From assembly GCA_028701945.1 (NCBI GenBank), contig JAQVPT010000143.1, positions 1 through 8,738 on the forward strand: DNA of 8,738 nt, given 5' to 3'. The DNA is from Bacteroidales bacterium. Lineage in GTDB: Bacteria > Bacteroidota > Bacteroidia > Bacteroidales > ML635J-15. How positions within the stretch are numbered: the first letter of the stretch is position 1; the number at the start of each line of letters is the position of its first letter. The notes beneath the pieces were generated by a model. It was not told the origin of the DNA, made no database searches, and saw nothing but the letters and a program-made list of their open reading frames with translations. The position numbers and the translations under genes were made by a program. Shown here piece after piece: positions 1 to 7,717 of this stretch.

Positions 1-2760
1 AAGATTAAAGTTTGCGGTAGCATCAATTATTGGAAAAAACATTGCAATATCACCAATTATTTCTGGAGCCCAATTGAATTCTAGTTCAGGAAATGTGCCG
101 TCAGTGTGAGAAGTTTCTTTAACACTCCAATTTTCATGGCTTTTATCCCAGCAATTTGGGATTTCTCCATCAAGAACTCCTGTAAAATCTTCCATAAATG
201 GAATTAAAGATGGATCACATGCAGTTGTGAATACATTTTCTGCAGACCAATCAGATCCACAAGCAGATTTAACATACCAATAATAAAAAATGTCTATACT
301 TAAATTGCTTAAATTATATTGTGCAATACCACCTGTTATGTCTGTATTGTTCTCTATATCAGCGGTTTCGTTTTCAGGGTCGCTTAAAGAAGTTGTAGAT
401 ACTTTAATTATCCATTCGCTCATTCCTAATTTGTTCCAAGTGAGTGTTGCATTATTTGCATTAATGACTGTTGCTGTTAAACCTGTAGGAACAGGACAAG
501 CGGTAGGAGTTGTGAACATGTATGTTACCCACTCATAACCACATGCAGCTTTAACGTAAACATAATAATCTGTATCTAAAGTTAATCCAGTTTCAATTGA
601 GAATGTAGGATTATCGAAAACTTCAGCATTTGCTACAATATTTCCAAGTTCAAAACTAGGGTCAATTGGATTAGATTCGTTTACTTTTATGTTCCAACTT
701 GTCTCCAAATTGCCAGCAGTCCATTGTAAATCGGTTGATGTTTGAGTAAGATTTATTTCTTCAATTCCAGAAGGTGTAATACATACTGCTTCTATCATCA
801 GGTCGTAATCTGGAATACAATCTGGTGATGCCCAAGTGTCAATCATTACATAATAAGTGCCGGCTGGTAAACTAATTTCAATTTCTCTCCAGATATTGTA
901 AGAATCATAAAATTCATCTAATAGTATTCCTGTATCAGGACAATCGTTAAAAAGAGAGATAGAAGTATATAATGTTGTTTTAGGATTTAAAGCTATTCTA
1001 ATGATTGCATCAGATGTAAGTATGAGTTGATATATTGCATCTTCTCCGTCGTCATAATTTGGGTCAGAAATACTTGTGTTGTTATAATTATAACCTAATC
1101 CGCAATTAGTTTGTGCAAGGTCTGCGTAGGGAAGGTCTGCTGGAATATTAACAACAAAAGGATTTGAACAATCGCCACCTAAAGTTGAATTTACTGTTAG
1201 AACTCCTGAGACATTAGTTGTTCCGTTCCATTCTCCGCCACCTGTTGATGTGTATCCACCATAAGAGTAAGGTCCCTCTTGATACCTGAATCTACTTGCG
1301 TAATAATATGTTCCGCTATTAAATGTTCCTAAAGTAGCAATAAATTCATCTTTTACTTCCACATCTTGATTGTATGTTGCTGCTATCCAATTTGTCCAAG
1401 TTGAAGGGTTTGTATTTGTATCGCTGTACCCAATCCAACATTCGATTCCTGTACCTGCAGCATATGCATCAGCATCTGTAACTCCGTCTTCCCAAACTTG
1501 TGCATAAGCATCAAATGTTTCCGTATTAAGTATTGTTGCTGTACCTGGTTGCTGTAAGTTACACCAATAAACAATATTTGTAGCTGTTTCGCGAACTGTG
1601 ATATTGTCGAGAACATTAGCGAATCCATAATTATCTATTCCTTCAAACGCAATTTGATAGGTGCTTGATGGGCTCGGTAATGAAAGCAATTCTTTAGTCC
1701 ATACATTTACGTCATCAGTATAATGTGCAAATTCGACCCACGATCCAGTAGCATCAGTTTTATAATAAATTTTAAGTTCGTTTTGAGTACCCCAATTTCC
1801 TTGTCCATACCAAAAAACAAGTTGAGGGTTAGTTAGTTCTGTCAGATCCATAAGAGGAGAAACCAATTTGGTAATATTATTATTATCGGATGCTGTAAAT
1901 TTTGCATTCAAATTTCCTTCATAAGCAGATGTGATAGAGCCACTTCCAGCTCCTGTGGCAAAAGTCCAACTTCCAGTTCCTGCTTCTTGTATTTGTGTCC
2001 AAGTTCCTCTTGTAGGAGAGTCGTCTTCGAAAGTTTCGATAAATGGGAATGTTGATATTGTTTCTACTGCTTCATAGACAATAACATCATCAATCATCCA
2101 AGCATAATCACAACCATTGGATATGCTTAAATACTTAAATCGTATCCATACAGTTGCCTCATTGCTAGCAGCACTTGAAATGTCTATGTCAAGAGTGGTA
2201 GGGTTTTCTGATTGATTACCTTGAGTGTATTCAGCAAATATTTGAAAATTTGACCAATCAGTGCCGTTATTACTGACTTGTACGAAAATTCCATTTTCTT
2301 GATGTTTTTTGTAGAAAGTTTCAAATTTAAGATGAACTGTTGGGTATTCCGAGCAATCAAAAGATGCAGCTGTAGTTAAATTTGCATTTTGATTTCCACT
2401 ACACAAAAAATCTGAATCAAATAAAGCAAAGCCATTAGCAGCTGTTGTTGATTCAATCGGAAGCATATAACTAGGAATAGAAGGACCAGTGGTACCAATA
2501 ACCCAGTTGTCTGAATTTCCGGCCTCATTGTCTATTGTCCATTGAGCAGGATTTGAAAAGTTACTTGAGAAAATAGTTGCACCAACTTCTTTAGTTGATT
2601 TTGCAAACGTTTTGTTTGTGCTTGATTCTTTAAACGGTTTATTTGAGGTTAAAGCACTAGTTTTAAAATTAGTTTTACTTTTTTTGTCAATAAAACTATT
2701 TTGTCCAAAACTCATAGATGCAATTACAACTGCAACTAGGATAAATATAATTTTTTTCAT
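1..2760 (-). CDS. Secreted multi-domain adhesin-like protein, C-terminus cut by window edge
   Basis: One frame stays open from the ATG at 2758-2760 to base 1 (920 codons, no stop), so the C-terminus lies outside the window. Residues 1-20 form a signal peptide (MKKIIFILVA start, hydrophobic core, SFGQ end). Residues 21-60 are a basic Lys/Ser/Thr/Asn linker. Residues 61-230 and 236-392 resemble MAM or choice-of-anchor-J beta-sandwich modules; they end in W-M-IDD-V and N-V-LDN-ITV strands. Residues 397-525 (YWCNLQQPGTA through ECWIGYSDTN to TYYYASRFRYQEGP) form a further module I cannot name. Residues 529-660 are PPC-like (DCSNPFVVNIPADLPY, GEDAIYQL, AGTYYVMID). Residues 661-752 and 753-848 are two FN3 modules, and another anchor-J module starts at 849 (IPFMEDF). 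The protein is probably exported, and by analogy with its neighbour handed to the T9SS, but its sorting domain would lie outside the window. No catalytic residues are recognisable. A TAnnTTTG box about 25 bases upstream supports this start and separate transcription from the upstream gene. Confidence 0.9.
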   Translation of the reverse strand, partial: MKKIIFILVAVVIASMSFGQNSFIDKKSKTNFKTSALTSNKPFKESSTNKTFAKSTKEVGATIFSSNFSNPAQWTIDNEAGNSDNWVIGTTGPSIPSYMLPIESTTAANGFALFDSDFLCSGNQNANLTTAASFDCSEYPTVHLKFETFYKKHQENGIFVQVSNNGTDWSNFQIFAEYTQGNQSENPTTLDIDISSAASNEATVWIRFKYLSISNGCDYAWMIDDVIVYEAVETISTFPFIETFEDDSPTRGTWTQIQEAGTGSWTFATGAGSGSITSAYEGNLNAKFTASDNNNITKLVSPLMDLTELTNPQLVFWYGQGNWGTQNELKIYYKTDATGSWVEFAHYTDDVNVWTKELLSLPSPSSTYQIAFEGIDNYGFANVLDNITVRETATNIVYWCNLQQPGTATILNTETFDAYAQVWEDGVTDADAYAAGTGIECWIGYSDTNTNPSTWTNWIAATYNQDVEVKDEFIATLGTFNSGTYYYASRFRYQEGPYSYGGYTSTGGGEWNGTTNVSGVLTVNSTLGGDCSNPFVVNIPADLPYADLAQTNCGLGYNYNNTSISDPNYDDGEDAIYQLILTSDAIIRIALNPKTTLYTSISLFNDCPDTGILLDEFYDSYNIWREIEISLPAGTYYVMIDTWASPDCIPDYDLMIEAVCITPSGIEEINLTQTSTDLQWTAGNLETSWNIKVNESNPIDPSFELGNIVANAEVFDNPTFSIETGLTLDTDYYVYVKAACGYEWVTYMFTTPTACPVPTGLTATVINANNATLTWNKLGMSEWIIKVSTTSLSDPENETADIENNTDITGGIAQYNLSNLSIDIFYYWYVKSACGSDWSAENVFTTACDPSLIPFMEDFTGVLDGEIPNCWDKSHENWSVKETSHTDGTFPELEFNWAPEIIGDIAMFFPIIDATANFNL
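217..1170 (-). repeat. Paralogous block, copy A (PPC-FN3-FN3), matches 4554-5480
   Basis: Residues 531-848 of the left gene match residues 660-968 of the central gene in the same module order. The blocks begin with CSNPF-VNIPA-LPY and end with YYWYVKSACGS-W and FTT-C. The second FN3 modules align without gaps over 94 residues, with 53 identities by hand count. At DNA level, 254-285 equals 4591-4622 except for one base. This indicates intragenic or tandem-gene duplication, possibly with later conversion. Confidence 0.85.
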
Positions 2761-2785
2761 GGATTTGAAAATTTAAGTTATTTTT

Positions 2786-2793
2786 CAAATATA
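2786..2793 (-). promoter_or_regulatory. Bacteroidota -7 promoter box (TATATTTG) for the left gene
   Basis: Reading the minus strand, TATATTTG matches the Bacteroidota primary-sigma -7 consensus TAnnTTTG exactly. It would place the transcript start near 2779, giving a leader of about 20 bases before the ATG at 2760. No clear TTTG-type -33 element sits at the expected distance; that stretch is only AT-rich. Such boxes occur by chance in AT-rich DNA, but the position in front of a signal-peptide gene and behind a terminator fits. Confidence 0.5.
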
Positions 2794-2909
2794 ATTTAAT
2801 TATAAAAATACGTAATATATTATATATAGCAGTAGTTTTTTTTTTATTTTTTATAAAGTTTATTTTTGAGATTTTATGATGCTGTTGATCGGTTAGTCAG
2901 TTAATGTCT

Positions 2910-2933
2910 GATTACCGACCATAGATTACCGAC
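2910..2933. repeat. Direct repeat of GATTACCGAC, two copies
   Basis: GATTACCGAC occurs at 2910-2919 and again at 2924-2933, separated by CATA, in the spacer between the two large genes. A degenerate inverted relative (CGGTTAGTCAG) lies just to the left at 2890-2900. The spacer 2761-3029 otherwise holds only AT-rich DNA, a long T run around 2835-2850, the promoter box and the terminator. No function is evident for the repeat. Confidence 0.6.
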
Positions 2934-2972
2934 AGAATGATTACTGCATCAGAGAGAGTATTTACTTTAAAC

Positions 2973-3012
2973 AAAAAAAAAGAGGCTTATTTTTTTAAAT
3001 AGCCTCTTTTTT
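2973..3012 (-). terminator. Rho-independent terminator of the central gene
   Basis: On the minus strand the RNA folds into a 12-bp stem: AAAAAAGAGGCT (3012-3001) pairs with AGCCTCTTTTTT (2987-2976). Past a one-base bulge, a further 4-bp ATTT/AAAT helix can form, closed by a 4-base loop. A run of nine U follows the GC part of the stem (2981-2973). It starts 17 bases after the TAA at 3030-3032. The A/T symmetry makes it readable from the plus strand as well, but no plus-strand gene points at it. Confidence 0.9.
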
Positions 3013-3029
3013 AAGATATAATTTACTTA

Positions 3030-6000
3030 TTATTCAATAACAAGTTTTTGAACTACAGTTTGAGTTTCGGTGATAATTTTTACATAGTAAACACCAGGAA
3101 AAAGTGTAACAGAAACATCTTCAACTGTGTTTCCATTAGTATTTATGTTTTTGCTTAGAATAATACTTCCTTTAGTGTCGTAAATTTGATATGTTACATC
3201 ACCTTCGATATTGCTGAAGTTAATTGTAAATTCACCGTTATTTGGATTTGGATAAATTCCTATACCTTCGACAGTAATATCATCAACATTAACAGGCATT
3301 TCAAGAATTGTAAAATTGTCAACATAAATATATGCATCACCAGCACTAATACCCAAATTGCTAATTCCGACTAATGCAATTTTTACATTTGTTCCGCTAT
3401 AAGATGTTAAATCATAGGTAACAGTTGTCCAATTTAATTGATTGACTAATTCTGATGCTAAAGTATTTGTGTATGTATTACCACCATCTGTAGAAAGAAG
3501 TACATTAAAATTACCACCATTAGGGTTTTTGTAATCAAACTTTAAAATTGGTGATGTTAAACTTGTTATGTCAAATGTAACACTGGAAAGTGTAGATTCG
3601 TTTCCCATACTATTCCAGTATGATTCAAATCTAGTGCAATTTCCTGTAACTCCATTCGCATTAGTTTCCCAACCATAAGTTGAAGATGGAGTTCTAAACT
3701 CATTCCAGCATGCAGGAGGTACACCGTTTTCAAATTCTTCTATATGTGGGAATGTAGATATAACTTCACAATCGGTAGTAAATTCACCTCGAATAGACCA
3801 ATTGGAAAAATCTGTTCCGTCACAATTTGAACGTACCCAGAAGGAATAAGTAGTATTTGCAGAAAGTGATGATAAGTTTGCAGTTATAGTAGCTGCTTCA
3901 GTAGTCCCAGTAGCAGTAGTTGTACCAGTTGGTGATGTTGTATTTGTTGAAACATAATATTCGTAACCATTAGCAGGAGCCGATGCAGATGCTGTCCATG
4001 AAATTGTAGCACTTGATGTTGTGATTTCAGTTGCAGTTAACGCAGTTGGTTCAACGCATGACGCACTCATTTCAAGTAAAATATCATCCACATAAAGGAC
4101 GTTTTGATTAGCAACAGAATAGCAGTTAAATCCTAAGTAATATATTCCTGATACGCTAGGAGTAAAATCACTTGTTGATATATTTGGAGTGCCAGCTGTA
4201 GAAACAGAAGAATAATTAACAATCTCGTTTGTCATATCTGTATTTACAGCACTTGTTCCATAAGAAACTTTAAGGCTTTCAGTATAACTTGTGGCTGGAG
4301 TTCCATAACTGAAAGTAAGACGGTATAAAGTTCCAGCTGCAAGCTCAATTCCTTGTGTATAAAACCAAGCATTGGCATCATTTGATGGGTTGTAATTGTA
4401 ATAAAGTGTTTTGTTTAGAAATCCATTACCTGGATTGTTGTATATGAACCAATTGCTTCCGTCGCCAGCATTTTGAATTGAAGTACATGACGGTAAAAGA
4501 GTCATATCATCTATAGATTCAAAATCTAGAGAATAAGGTATGCTTGCAGCACCACAACTAGTAGTAAACATTTCTTCATCTGACCATTCTGATCCGCAAG
4601 CAGATTTAACATACCAATAATAAGTAGTATTAGCATCTAATTCTGATAATGCATAGGTTCCGACAGCACCATTGACTTCAGTGTTGTTTTGTACATTACC
4701 ATTTTGTGTAGCAGGTGTTGTAAGTGGAGTAGTAGAAACTTTGATTAACCAACTATTAAGTCCTAGTTCGTTCCATGTTAATGTAGCGGAATTTTCTCCA
4801 ATATTTGTTGTTGTTAAATCTGTAGGAACAGGACATGTGGTAAACATATACTCTGTCCAGTCGGAGTTACAATTAGCCTTAATATAAACATAGTAGTCTA
4901 TTTCGGACTCTATAAGAGTTAATGAATAAGAAGGTGTTGTAGAAACAATAGTGCTGCTTACTACATCTCCAGTTCCAGTAGAAGGATCAGTTAATTCTGT
5001 GGTAGAAACTTTGATAGTCCATTCAGTTTCAAATCCACCAGCAGTCCATTGAATGTTAGCAGTGGTAGCTGTAATATCTGAAACTTCTATATTAGTTGGA
5101 GCAGCACACATCTCTTCGATTGTAAAATCATATTCTGTCATGCAATCGTTTGAGCTTTTAATCATAGCATAATATGTAGTACCAGCGTCAAGTGCAGTTT
5201 CAATAATTTTTAAATTACCTGTTCCATTTGTTGCTTCAGCTACTAAGTTTGCTGTTGTAGGAGGACATTCATTAAACAATGCAATTGAAGCACCATAAGA
5301 TGTTTTAGGATCTAAAGTCATTTTAACATAGGTGTCAGCAGTTACGTTAATTTCGTAGATTGCATCTTCTCCATTAGGCATTCCTGAAATGTTATAAACG
5401 TTTCCTAAACCACAATTAGTTTGAGTAAGATCTTCATAAGGAAGCCCAGCAGGTATATTTACAAGGAAAGGATTTGAACAATTAGCACCCAAAGGAGTGG
5501 GACCTACAGTAACATTTACGGTATAGGTTTTAGTCGTACTGTTTTGAGCTGTAACTATATATTCTACTGGTAAAGAGAAATCTTTTTCAACACCTGACAA
5601 AGGATTGATTGTAGCTAAGGCAGAAATTGTAATTGTTGGGATTAAACTTGTTATATTAGCTTGCCAATTAACTTCAATATCAACAGTGTTTGCTCCAATT
5701 GTGGCCTCACCTGTTTGTTGAAGTAGTGTAAAAGCTGTGATGTCTTTTTGATCACTTGCACCACTTGCCTTTCTTATTGTAACTGCATACGCTTGAGTAG
5801 TTCCATCTTCAGCAGTAACTGTATAAATAATAGGAGTAGCAACTGAATTTGTGAAGTCTAGTCCTTCACCAATTGCAGGACTAATAGTTGCATATTCAGA
5901 AATAGTAATTGTGGGTTCTAGATTAGTTATGTCAGTAATAAACGAAACTTCTAAATCAATATTATGATTGACATTATCAAAAGTTGCAGGTCCTGTTTGT

Positions 6001-7418
6001 GAGCCATAAGCAAATGTTAATATTTCTTTTTCGTTTGATACTCCTTTTATTGAAAGGTCGTCGATATGCCAATAATGAGTACTATTATTATTCCCCTCAA
6101 ATTTGAAAGCAAAATATACTGTTTGTCCTGAATATGCAGATAAAATAATATTTGTTTCTACCCAGTTTTCTGTAACTGATTCTGTAGTCCATACTTCTTC
6201 AAAATCGGCAATTTCAGTTCCAGAAGTAGAAATCAAGACACTATTTTTCTTGTAGTCCTCATACACATTGTAAGACCAAAAAGAGAGTTTTAAATCATCA
6301 GTAGTAGGTAATTGAAAAGCTGGAGTAAATAACCAACCTTCTTGACTGTTATCCCACGAGTCTTGTTTATGTAATAACGATTTACCTCCAGGTGTAGGAT
6401 GACTGAACGAAGATGAACTTACCCATTTTGTTCCTGCTCCATCAGCGTCAAACATTGACCAGCAATCTGGCAAATTAGGTAAAACTACATCTTCAAAACT
6501 TTCTGTCCATGGAAAAGTGGTTATTGAGCCACAAGCAGTAGTAAATGTAAAAGGTCCAGTCCAACTACTTTCATCACCAACTCCACAAATTGCTTTAACG
6601 TAAACATCATAAGCTGTTTGAGCTGTTAAGCCTGATATTGCGTAAGGTTTAACAGTAATATTATCTGATGTACCTTCTGTAGCAAAGTCAAATCCAGATT
6701 CTCCGTATTTAATTTCCCATGAAGATGCTGAACTAGTCCAGTTTATAGATGCACTATTTTGTGTTATGTCTGAAGCTGCTATACCACTTGGGCTTGAGCA
6801 AGCTTCTGCAAAATAGAATTTAATTTGAGACGTTGCGTCACGGGCCCAACCGTTTAAAGCAGTTGCTGGATTAATAACATTGGCACTTGCGATAGCATTT
6901 ACGGTATTAAGTGCACTATAAAAACTGCCCCACCTAATAGAACTATTGGGGTCCTCTTTGCCAGGTGTCTTTTCATTCACTGCAATCACAATATTATCTG
7001 CATTATTGTATGTGAATGGTGTCGTTAAGGTGATTTCCATCCAATTACCATCAGTAGAAGGAAAAGTAACGTTACCGCTAAAAACTTGAGTCATAGAACC
7101 TACAGGAACCCAATCAGAATCACTTGTAAAAGACGTTTTTGCAGTATGTCCCATATAAATATCCCAATTATTACTGTTGGCGGTAGTTCCATCAACATAA
7201 TAAAAACTGATTTTGGTTATTTGGCCTGCAGTATTAATCTGTGCCTTGGTGTATATTTGCTGAGAATACGAATAATTACTACTACTATTAACAGGCACCT
7301 CATCTTGTCCATAACCTCCATTCATAGTATTCTCACCTATTGTAACATTTTGTGCATTTGCTGACCACCCTATCATAAATAAGGCTAACAAGAATAATGT
7401 AAATTTAATTTTTGTCAT
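3030..7418 (-). CDS. T9SS-secreted mosaic adhesin-like protein (FN3, anchor-J and DUF5018-like modules)
   Basis: The open frame begins at an ATG at 7455-7457 (1,475 residues), but I prefer the ATG at 7416-7418 (1,462 residues). A -7 promoter box lies directly against the upstream ATG and would start the RNA after it. The later ATG also follows an A-rich leader and opens a compact signal peptide ending in SANAQ. In the numbering of the longer frame: 37-218 N-terminal beta domain (NYSYSQQIY, ITKISFYY); 220-308 FN3; 309-472 choice-of-anchor-J/cleaved-adhesin-like (TFPWTESFED to YWHIDDLSI); 476-562 and 570-652 two DUF5018-like modules; 653-784 PPC-like; 785-874 and 875-968 FN3; 969-1132 anchor-J-like (LYVDDILLE); 1134-1230 FN3; 1231-1387 anchor-J-like (IYVDNFTILE); 1399-1475 T9SS type A sorting domain (IYPNPNNGEF, GVYYVKI, VVQKLVIE). 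The T9SS normally removes that domain and attaches the protein to the surface or releases it. No enzyme domain is visible; adhesion or matrix binding is inference. Confidence 0.92.
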   Translation of the reverse strand: MTKIKFTLFLLALFMIGWSANAQNVTIGENTMNGGYGQDEVPVNSSSNYSYSQQIYTKAQINTAGQITKISFYYVDGTTANSNNWDIYMGHTAKTSFTSDSDWVPVGSMTQVFSGNVTFPSTDGNWMEITLTTPFTYNNADNIVIAVNEKTPGKEDPNSSIRWGSFYSALNTVNAIASANVINPATALNGWARDATSQIKFYFAEACSSPSGIAASDITQNSASINWTSSASSWEIKYGESGFDFATEGTSDNITVKPYAISGLTAQTAYDVYVKAICGVGDESSWTGPFTFTTACGSITTFPWTESFEDVVLPNLPDCWSMFDADGAGTKWVSSSSFSHPTPGGKSLLHKQDSWDNSQEGWLFTPAFQLPTTDDLKLSFWSYNVYEDYKKNSVLISTSGTEIADFEEVWTTESVTENWVETNIILSAYSGQTVYFAFKFEGNNNSTHYWHIDDLSIKGVSNEKEILTFAYGSQTGPATFDNVNHNIDLEVSFITDITNLEPTITISEYATISPAIGEGLDFTNSVATPIIYTVTAEDGTTQAYAVTIRKASGASDQKDITAFTLLQQTGEATIGANTVDIEVNWQANITSLIPTITISALATINPLSGVEKDFSLPVEYIVTAQNSTTKTYTVNVTVGPTPLGANCSNPFLVNIPAGLPYEDLTQTNCGLGNVYNISGMPNGEDAIYEINVTADTYVKMTLDPKTSYGASIALFNECPPTTANLVAEATNGTGNLKIIETALDAGTTYYAMIKSSNDCMTEYDFTIEEMCAAPTNIEVSDITATTANIQWTAGGFETEWTIKVSTTELTDPSTGTGDVVSSTIVSTTPSYSLTLIESEIDYYVYIKANCNSDWTEYMFTTCPVPTDLTTTNIGENSATLTWNELGLNSWLIKVSTTPLTTPATQNGNVQNNTEVNGAVGTYALSELDANTTYYWYVKSACGSEWSDEEMFTTSCGAASIPYSLDFESIDDMTLLPSCTSIQNAGDGSNWFIYNNPGNGFLNKTLYYNYNPSNDANAWFYTQGIELAAGTLYRLTFSYGTPATSYTESLKVSYGTSAVNTDMTNEIVNYSSVSTAGTPNISTSDFTPSVSGIYYLGFNCYSVANQNVLYVDDILLEMSASCVEPTALTATEITTSSATISWTASASAPANGYEYYVSTNTTSPTGTTTATGTTEAATITANLSSLSANTTYSFWVRSNCDGTDFSNWSIRGEFTTDCEVISTFPHIEEFENGVPPACWNEFRTPSSTYGWETNANGVTGNCTRFESYWNSMGNESTLSSVTFDITSLTSPILKFDYKNPNGGNFNVLLSTDGGNTYTNTLASELVNQLNWTTVTYDLTSYSGTNVKIALVGISNLGISAGDAYIYVDNFTILEMPVNVDDITVEGIGIYPNPNNGEFTINFSNIEGDVTYQIYDTKGSIILSKNINTNGNTVEDVSVTLFPGVYYVKIITETQTVVQKLVIE
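4554..5480 (-). repeat. Paralogous block, copy B (PPC-FN3-FN3), matches 217-1170
   Basis: Residues 660-968 (long-frame numbering) of the central protein correspond to residues 531-848 of the left protein. The DNA for the SACGS-W segment (4591-4622) is almost identical to 254-285, with a single transition, although the linkers between modules have diverged. The contrast between conserved strands and variable loops suggests selection on fold, perhaps with local conversion. Confidence 0.85.
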
Positions 7419-7458
7419 AATTTTTATTAATTTATTAAAACTTTTTTTGTTAAGCATG

Positions 7459-7466
7459 CAAAATTA
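7459..7466 (-). promoter_or_regulatory. Bacteroidota -7 promoter box (TAATTTTG) for the central gene
   Basis: TAATTTTG on the minus strand is an exact TAnnTTTG match and ends one base before the upstream ATG (7455-7457). If it is used, transcription begins near 7452, so that ATG would not be in the RNA. The ATG at 7416-7418 would then have a leader of about 34 bases. No good -33 TTTG is seen at the usual spacing, so this remains a prediction. Confidence 0.5.
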
Positions 7467-7590
7467 AAATAAAATATTGTATTGATGTGATTAAATAGTA
7501 CATGAATACAAGTATTTATACATATAATACGTTTGTTACGATGAGTTATGTTTTTTGATTTAAATAATAGATAATGAGGTGTTTATGAGA

Positions 7591-7717
7591 GGGGTCTGCT
7601 GAGATTTGTGCTCCGATAAATCAAAGTTGTATTGGAACGATAGACGGTGTCTGCATAGCAGGAACAACTGTTTTTCAGAATGAGCGTAATACGGTTATCG
7701 GTGTTGTCTTGCTGACA
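7591..7717. other. GC-richer spacer segment downstream of era, no confirmed gene
   Basis: By hand count 56 of 127 bases are G or C, well above the strongly AT-rich spacer beside it (7459-7590). On the minus strand the era frame continues open for about 44 codons past its TAG, ending at a TAA near 7585. It includes the internally similar pieces YRSNTTLI and YRSTNLSR. There is no start codon, and Era proteins normally end where the TAG is. I see no terminator with a U run after era here. It could be a decayed or repeated intergenic element. Confidence 0.35.

Noticed and set aside
290..538. Open plus-strand frame of 82 codons inside the left gene
   Set aside because: It lies antisense to FN3-coding sequence with a clear domain pattern; its translation shows no family motif, and it has no promoter or leader of its own.
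1383..1628. Minus-strand frame of 81 codons overlapping the left gene in another frame
   Set aside because: The overlapping main frame reads through without interruption and encodes recognisable modules; this one is low-complexity and Gln/Leu-rich.
2811..2830. AT palindrome TAATATATTA as an operator
   Set aside because: Short AT palindromes are expected by chance in this very AT-rich spacer; no second site or known regulator motif supports it.
4672..4887. Plus-strand frame of 71 codons inside the central gene
   Set aside because: It is antisense to the FN3 block, and a similar shadow occurs at the same place in the paralogue (290-538), as expected from shared coding DNA.
7086..7364. Plus-strand frame of 92 codons, plus smaller ones at 3186-3374 and 7868-8095
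   Set aside because: All lie antisense to well-supported genes and show no domain of their own.
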